Below are positions 57,901 through 64,000 of a stretch of 64,000 nucleotides of DNA, one piece after another. The DNA comes from Larus michahellis. Its lineage: Eukaryota > Chordata > Aves > Charadriiformes > Laridae. The stretch covers positions 11,726,711-11,790,710 of the forward strand of contig NC_133910.1 in assembly GCF_964199755.1 (NCBI RefSeq). Direction: 5' to 3'. The number at the start of each line of letters is the position of its first letter. The stretch's first letter is position 1. The notes below the pieces were generated by a model that saw only the letters and a program-made list of their open reading frames with translations, ran no database searches and had not been told where the DNA came from. The position numbers and the translations under genes were made by a program.

Positions 57901-58864
57901 GCTTTCCTGCGTGAAGCAGAGCAGCAGACAGACCCGCCGAGCCCGTGCCAGGCACACGGTGCAAATGCAGATCGTGATAAGGTAAAAATTCAGCCTAGAA
58001 ATCATTTATATCACTTGCTCTCCACGCTGAGGCCAGAGGAGATGCGTGTCTGCTAGACTAATCTCTGCAACTGGCTCAGCTTCACCCTGGGGCTTCCTCG
58101 TGTGAAAAACACATCCAGAGCTCCTGATCTTTCCTGCCTTTCCAGGCTGGACACTGCTCAGTGGTCCAACGGCAGCCACTCATGGGCACGGTGGGCTACA
58201 AGGGGCCGAGAGGGGCTCGCAGAGCAGAGCTTGCTGGTGGCAACCTGGTGCTGCAGGAGTTCACACCAACACTGGGGGGTCACATTTCCCCAAGGGGTTG
58301 AGGAATTTTGATGAAAACTGTGTTTAATCCCAACTAAGGCTGTTACAGCGTCAGAAAGAAAAGGCAGCGCTTTAAAGAAAGCAAAAACCCCAAAGTGGGC
58401 CAAATGTCGTGCTTCCAGGAGGGCTTGGTTGTGCCGAGGTCGAGCACACAAGCAGCAAGAGGCTCTTACTCCTCATTACCTTGGAAACCAATCTCCCGCT
58501 GATTAACTAAGTTATATATGACAGGCGATGTCTCAGGCAAACCATGACTACCCGCGCCACCTCCCAGGGGAAAAAGGGGTCAGAAATGAGGGAGATGTCC
58601 CTGTCTCTGAAAAGTCCCCTTGCTCTGAGCTGGGCAGTGCTGGTGGTCGACGCCAGCTCCAGCCTGGCCCCGGCCGAGCCCCCGGCCCCGCAGCAGACGG
58701 GGATGTGCCGGCAGAAGCACCGTGCTGACCCGTGGGGCAAAGACAGGCACAATTGGACCCATAGATACTGCAGGAACGTCTGCCTCTCCCCCAAGAAAAT
58801 GTGTCACCTCCAGCATGAAGCTGGTGCCTGGAGCAAAGCAAGGCACCAGCAGGGAGTAGATGAG
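54909..58864. other. Intergenic stretch
   Basis: No gene is recognised. An AT-rich piece at about 56,660-56,960 includes the palindrome TTTAATTAAA at 56,821-56,830 and GTTAATTATTT near 56,685. It is a weak candidate regulatory element. Confidence 0.45.
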
Positions 58865-59020
58865 CCTGTGCCATCATGTGACGTTTATAATTAGACTATT
58901 TGGCAGCCTAACATATATTATTAGCCTCTTTGCTAATAGACTTCTCTAATAAGAGTGCCCTTAAGTGACCTCAGTGAACATTCATCTACTTCTAACTAGA
59001 TTTATAATTGTGATTGATCG
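58865..59020. promoter_or_regulatory. AT-rich island with ATAATTAG and NKX-like motifs (candidate enhancer)
   Basis: The short block has TATAATTAGA near 58,888, ATATATTATTAG near 58,912, CTAATAAGAG near 58,946 and TTAAGTG near 58,961. It lies between GC-rich segments and has no coding potential. Confidence 0.35.
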
Positions 59021-60954
59021 CAAGGTGCTGAAGCTTTGCTTGGCTTGTTCCACGTCTCCGCTCGGTTCCAGGTAACTTGTTTTCTTCAACCCTGGCTTCA
59101 GGGCTAATATTTCCTTTGAGCAGCTCACAGCGACCAGGTTCCAATTAGCGACGCATCTCTCACTCGCAAGCGAGACCCCCTGAACTCGAAGCAAATGGAA
59201 ATTCCCCGGCTGGGTCTGAGGCACGGCACGGTGCTTTAGTTTGGCAAACAATGGGTCGCATCCTCCTGGGGCACAAATCAGCCCTGCACGGCTGATGTCT
59301 GAAAAGGCTTTAGGCACTGCTTTGACCCGGTCTTTTCTGCACAGCTATGAGACTGGGGGATGCCCTGCCAAAGCTCAATGATGACAAGCCAAAGCTCATC
59401 CCTACATCACTCCTCTTCCCACGGGTCATGAGCTCCTATCCCACCTCACCATTTGGTTGTTCACCTATAAAATGATGAGAACAGCTCAGAGCTCTTTGGC
59501 TCCACCACTGAATAAGTTATAGAGAAGAATTAAGCATCATTACAAATGCTTTCTTCCCCTCCTGCACGGATACGCACCTTTAGGGAGAAGGGAGGGCAGG
59601 TTCAGCACATCTCCAGGGCTGCGCGAGCACTGGTGTCCTCGGGATGCTCTGGAGCCTGGGATGAAGGCAAGAGGGATTCTGCTGCCATTTCTCTGGTGCT
59701 GGACCTGCAGCATTGCGGCTTGAGCTGGGATGGGGGGAGGAAGGTGAGTTCCCTCAAGGTGGATTTTAAAAGAAGTATGAACAAATAGAAATTTCAAATG
59801 GCTAAAAAGAGGGTCACAGCTAAACGAGCCGCGAAGCGTCTCATTCGCTTTGTACAGATGTGAGCGTTGATATGCAGCATAATTTCACATGCCAAACACT
59901 AAATTCGCCCTTGGCTTTGTTGTGAGCCTCCCCGTGTGAGCTTTCTGAGAGGTGATCGGCCACGGAGGCTGCGGTGAGCTGACGGTGCAGGGAACGTGCT
60001 GCTGGCTCGGCCCCACTGCGGGCAGCAGCCACCCAGAGCAGGCGCTGGGTTGGGATGGAAACCCTCGCTGCTCCCAAAGCAGCGATCCGGAAGGAAAACT
60101 GTGGCTTTCCTTCAGAAAAAGAGCAGGCTGATTTTTTTTTCCGAAGGTGCCTGTGACGACCGGGAGGGCTGAGCCCGCATCGGCCTCGGCATGGCTGGGG
60201 AGAGGCTGCGGCCCTCCTGCCCCGAAGGTGCCAACTAATTGCAGATCTTTGGGGACTTTTCGTTCTTCCCAAGCTAATTGATTGCCATTTGCCACTGCTG
60301 ATCTCTCTTTCTCTCTCCCATTTCATGACGAAAGAGTAAATCCAAGGAGGCATTGTTGGTTAGCAGCTGACCCTGGCTGTCCCCATATCAGCACTTGTCT
60401 GATTCTCTGCCTCTGTAATTGCACGTTTAAAAAGGGCTGGTATTCTCCCTAGGATTTTTAATTGGATGCTGAAACCAACCCCAGGGGATTATTTTTATTT
60501 TTGGAGCATTGGCTATTTGGTCAATACCCTTCTAGCCTGAGAAAGTCCGTGCAAGCGTGCAGCCTGACTTCTTAATGGTAGTGATTTTCCATTAGCCTTT
60601 GAAACTGAATCGGCTCCCGAGCTGGGTGGGAATTCTTTATGGACTGTGTTTCTTGATGAATCTGCATCCTGCAGCAATAAGCTAAGCTCTTCATGAAAGA
60701 TCAGTTCTGTTAAGTTGCCTCGCTCAATACTTCCCTTCTGTGGGAGGGGGAAGGAGGGTGGAGGGAGGAGAGAGGAGGAGGGAGGGTGAAGGCATTGGGA
60801 AAATAATCTGGAATTCCTAAAACTTTCCTGTGGATCTGCTTTGTAAATCAAAAAGTCTGAGTTTTCGTGGATCGCCCTTGTTTCAGAATTTTGGTAAATG
60901 CATCTGCCCCAAGGCCTGCAGCAAAGTGTTTTCTTGAAAGAGCTGGTGACCTCC
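59021..60954. other. Intergenic stretch
   Basis: Unique sequence. A purine tract with quadruplex potential lies near 60,742-60,792. No gene is seen. Confidence 0.45.
60742..60792 (+). repeat. G-rich purine tract with quadruplex-forming pattern
   Basis: Four runs of at least three G, separated by loops of 3-5 bases, lie at 60,742-60,765, followed by further GGA repeats. The sequence fits the standard quadruplex rule. No functional evidence. Confidence 0.6.
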
Positions 60955-61640
60955 AGATCCGAGAGCAGCCCTGCCGAGAAGGACGCGGGGTGCTGGTGGA
61001 GGAAAAGCTGGACATGGGGTGGCAATGGGCGCTGGCAGCCCCGAAAGCCACCAAATCCTGGGCTGCAGCGTGGGCAGCAGGGCGAGGGGGGGATTCTGCC
61101 CCTCTGCTCCGCTCCGTGAGACCCCCCTGCAGCGCTGCCTCCAGCTCTGGGGCACCAACAGCAGAAGGACACGGAGCTGTTGGAGCGGGGCCGGAGGAGG
61201 CCCCGGAGATGCTGGGAGGGCTGGAGCCCCTCTGCTGTGGGGACAGGCTGAGAGAGCTGGGGGGGTTCAGCCTGGAGAAGAGAAGGCTCCGGGGAGACCT
61301 TCCAGCCCCTTCCAGTCCCTAAAGGGGCTCCAGGGAAGATGGGGACAAACTTTTTAGCAGGGCCTGTTGCAATAGGATGAGGGGTAATGGCTTTAAACTA
61401 AGAGAGGGGAAATTAGGACTAGATATAAGGCAAAAAATTTTTACACTGAGGGTGGTGAGCCCCGGGCCCAGGGTGCCCAGAGAAGCTGTGGCTGCCCCAT
61501 CCCTGGAGGGGTTCAAGGCCAGGTTGGACGGGGCTTGGAGCAACCTGGGCTGGTGGGAGGTGTCCCTGCCCAGGGCAGGGGGGTTGGACTAGATGGTCTT
61601 TAAGGTCCCTTCTAACCCAAACTATTCTATGATTGTGTGA
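60955..61640 (+). mobile_element. CR1 LINE 3' fragment
   Basis: The sense copy begins near 'gatccgagagcagccctgcc' and includes 'tggaggaaaagctggacatg', 'gatgctgggagggctggagc', 'cctggagaagagaaggctcc' and 'gaagctgtggctgccccatc'. It ends 'aactattctatgattgtgtg'. It has the same subfamily layout as the copies at 318 and 16,978 and is less truncated than the latter. Confidence 0.93.
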
Positions 61641-64000
61641 TATTGGGGAATCTCTTGGTCTTGCATGAGAAGGAAAAAGATTCTCCTTGGATGCTCCAGC
61701 CATCATGGAGCATTATTGCCAGCTCATTGCCTGCACAGCGCATCCCCGGTTTGAAAATGGGTTTCTTTCACATGAAAATCTGTGCTAGCTGCTGCAAAAT
61801 AATACCAGATGAAGCATATACACTGAGCACATTGTTATTAGCCCAAATGGCTTGGCTTGCTTTCTTGCTTTCTATTTTTTTATTCATGCTGTCGGCAAGC
61901 AAAACCAACCAGCTCCATTATGTATAATTTATTCTGGATTAGATCAAAGGAACAGTTTACAGGGTAGGTTTGGGCATTATTATTATTATTTTTTAGCTTT
62001 TTCCATTTTTTATTAATATATATTTACTCTCCCCCCAGCTCCTCCCTTCCACACTCCCCATTGCCTTTCCTCATGAGCAAACTATAAATTATTCACCAGC
62101 CCGTACCAGACAAGTGCTGCTCGGGACTGGAAATCGAATCAGCCGTGGCCCCAGCAGAGGTGTAGAGTGGGAGCCCAGGGATTCTGGGGAGCAGAGGCAG
62201 ATGCGGGGGCGTGTGGGGATGCAGGGAGGCAGCACCCAAGCAGAGACCCTGTAAAAGGCTCCCCAGGGGTAAGGCTGGCCCCGTGAGGGTCTCGGGGCTG
62301 TGCCCTGGGACTCTGTGCTTGGCAAGGTGGCTGCACCCTCGCTGTCCCTCACCCTGCAGCGCCGCAGGGGCCGGCTGGGACCAGGATGTCCCTTTTCTAA
62401 CTGTCTTTGCATCGGAAGGTCAGGGGGCTTTTTGGGAGCAGGGTCTCTGGGCAGGTCGCAGAGAGGTGCAGCTCCCGTCAGCCCCCCAGTAATGCCACCT
62501 TTGTGGGGCCACGCCGGGAGCAGGGAGCACCAATCCTACACGGGCTTTTGGTAAAAACAAGGACTTAAAACTTAACCCTGCCTCCGGCTGCCAGGGGTGT
62601 CCTTTGCAACCCTGGACATGCTTTGCTGGGGGCTTTGAAAAGGCATGGAGCTCGGCATGGCCGGGCTCTGCCTCTTCCCCCTCTGCTTCCCTTTATTCCC
62701 TGCGAATTGGACTGATACACACCTCTTGGATTCGCTGCCAGAGGAGGGATGGTGGAATCCAGCCCGTGCCCGGGCTCTGCCTCGCTGAGCAGCACCCCGT
62801 CAGGTCGGCGGCGTCATTGGGAAGTGCTTTGGCTCTCCACAGCCATCCCACCTTGCTTAGCAGAAAGCGCAGCACCTCTGGGGTCTTGAAACTTAAAACG
62901 CTTGTTCTTGTAGCCGATGCAGGCCGTTTATTACACCGCAAAGTCATTTTTAAAGCCCAGCAGAACGGTGTGCTCTGGGAATGGGGCGTCTGAGCAGCCG
63001 ACCGCGTGCTGGTGCTGTAAAAAGCTAATGCTAATTTAGCAGGAAGCTGATCTGAGGAGGCATCTGCTTGCCTAAACTAACATAATCTCCCCGGCACCGC
63101 ACCATGATGCTTAAGAATTACTCACCCAGACAAGGCTTCCTGCAAGGGGTCGGGGCTGATGCAGGGACCCTGGCCCCCGCGGGGCTGCGGGTGCTGGGGG
63201 ACGTCTGGGACCAGTGGGACACCCTTGGAGGGATTTGTCACCTGGATCTCCCAAGGGACCCCTCTGCCGGCTGCCTGCTGAGGGTTTGCCTTGCAGAGAT
63301 GGGCAATGACCGCCGCGTGCCATTCGAGCTCTGTGGCTCGGGGGCTGCAGGCTTTGGCAGGGGGTTGACCTCCGGGAAAAAGTGCAGCCCCAGCTCTGCT
63401 GTGCAGGTGACACGGGAAGGAGAAGGTGATGCACCCACTGGGATGCCCACGTGGGGCTTGGGGTGCATCATTGCTTCATCCATCCTCGTTTGGGAAGCAG
63501 CCCTGGCCCCAGAATCGCCCCTTCCCCGTTATCGCTCCCCAGAGCGGTGACCTCCCAGCTGCTGTCCTCCCCCAGCCGAGTGTTAGGAGCATCCGAGCAC
63601 AGTCTGGGGGAGGATTTGTCAAATTCATGAGTCGTGCCCCCTTAATGAGCAGCCAAAGGTGGCCAGCGGATCCCGCCTCGTCTGCTCTTCCTTCTAATGG
63701 TTTTATTGTAAATCTCTTCTCTTACAGCTGGGGGAGATGTGCTGTGACACTCCTGGGCTGGAAGGAGATTTAAAGAGCATCCAAGCAGGACACAACCAGG
63801 AAACCTTTAAAAACTCTGCCCACGAAGTTATGCTTCCCCGGGAATAGAGCTGGCTGGGGCAGAGGGACGGTGACTTTTGCCTTGCCCTGGGGAGGGACCC
63901 TGCGGGGTTGAGCCGCACGGGGAGGTCTCCACAGCTCCTCACTGCTCCCCAGCCCCCTGCATCCCCTCCCATGGAAAGGATCAGGCCCTTTCCCTGCCCC
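61641..64000. other. Intergenic stretch to the right edge
   Basis: It contains a short (ATT)n tract at about 61,975-61,992 and AT-rich sequence at 61,740-62,100, then GC-rich unique sequence. No exon of the expected next gene (OLFM1) is recognised. Confidence 0.45.

Noticed and set aside
1..64000. tRNA, rRNA, CRISPR or bacterial-type operons
   Set aside because: No tRNA-like arms with both control boxes, no rRNA segments and no spaced direct repeats were seen. The DNA is eukaryotic with spliced genes.

Overview
This is vertebrate nuclear DNA, almost certainly from a bird. Six CR1 retroposon fragments carry avian CR1 3' ends and C-terminal reverse-transcriptase coding remnants. There is one solo LTR of the avian ERVL type. 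The two recognisable genes, PIERCE1 and PPP1R26, lie tail to tail, as they do in human 9q34.3; that region corresponds to a GC-rich microchromosome in chicken (family and synteny knowledge, not measured here). The species cannot be named from the window.

Left part (1-15,950), the gene-bearing part. PIERCE1 (plus strand) enters from the left edge, and its last three coding segments end at 1321. PPP1R26 (minus strand) has its whole 1344-residue reading frame in one exon at 12,422-8388. A splice acceptor lies just upstream at 12,484-12,485. A probable non-coding first exon and promoter lie in a CpG island at about 15,350-15,950. The two genes converge, and candidate poly(A) signals for both strands sit about 35 bp apart near 2.6 kb. 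The DNA between 1.4 and 14.6 kb is AT-rich. A GC-rich minisatellite beside the CpG island marks an abrupt change to GC-rich sequence.

Right part (about 16-64 kb). I find no protein-coding gene here. It is GC-rich intergenic DNA with five CR1 fragments, one solo LTR flanked by a 5-bp duplication, two minisatellites (18 bp and 25 bp units) and purine-rich tracts. It also holds several AT-rich islands of 150-750 bp with dense homeodomain and POU type motifs. By human gene order the next gene to the right should be OLFM1, so these islands are candidate long-range regulatory elements. That is inference: conservation was not tested.

The genes do not form a joint pathway. PIERCE1 is a ciliary microtubule inner protein. 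PPP1R26 is a nuclear/nucleolar regulator of protein phosphatase 1. The most notable features are the repeated architecture of the PPP1R26 protein, its stop codon overlapping a splice-donor-like sequence, the abutting 3' ends, the splice-donor-like motifs in the promoter-proximal minisatellite, and the motif-rich islands of the intergenic stretch.
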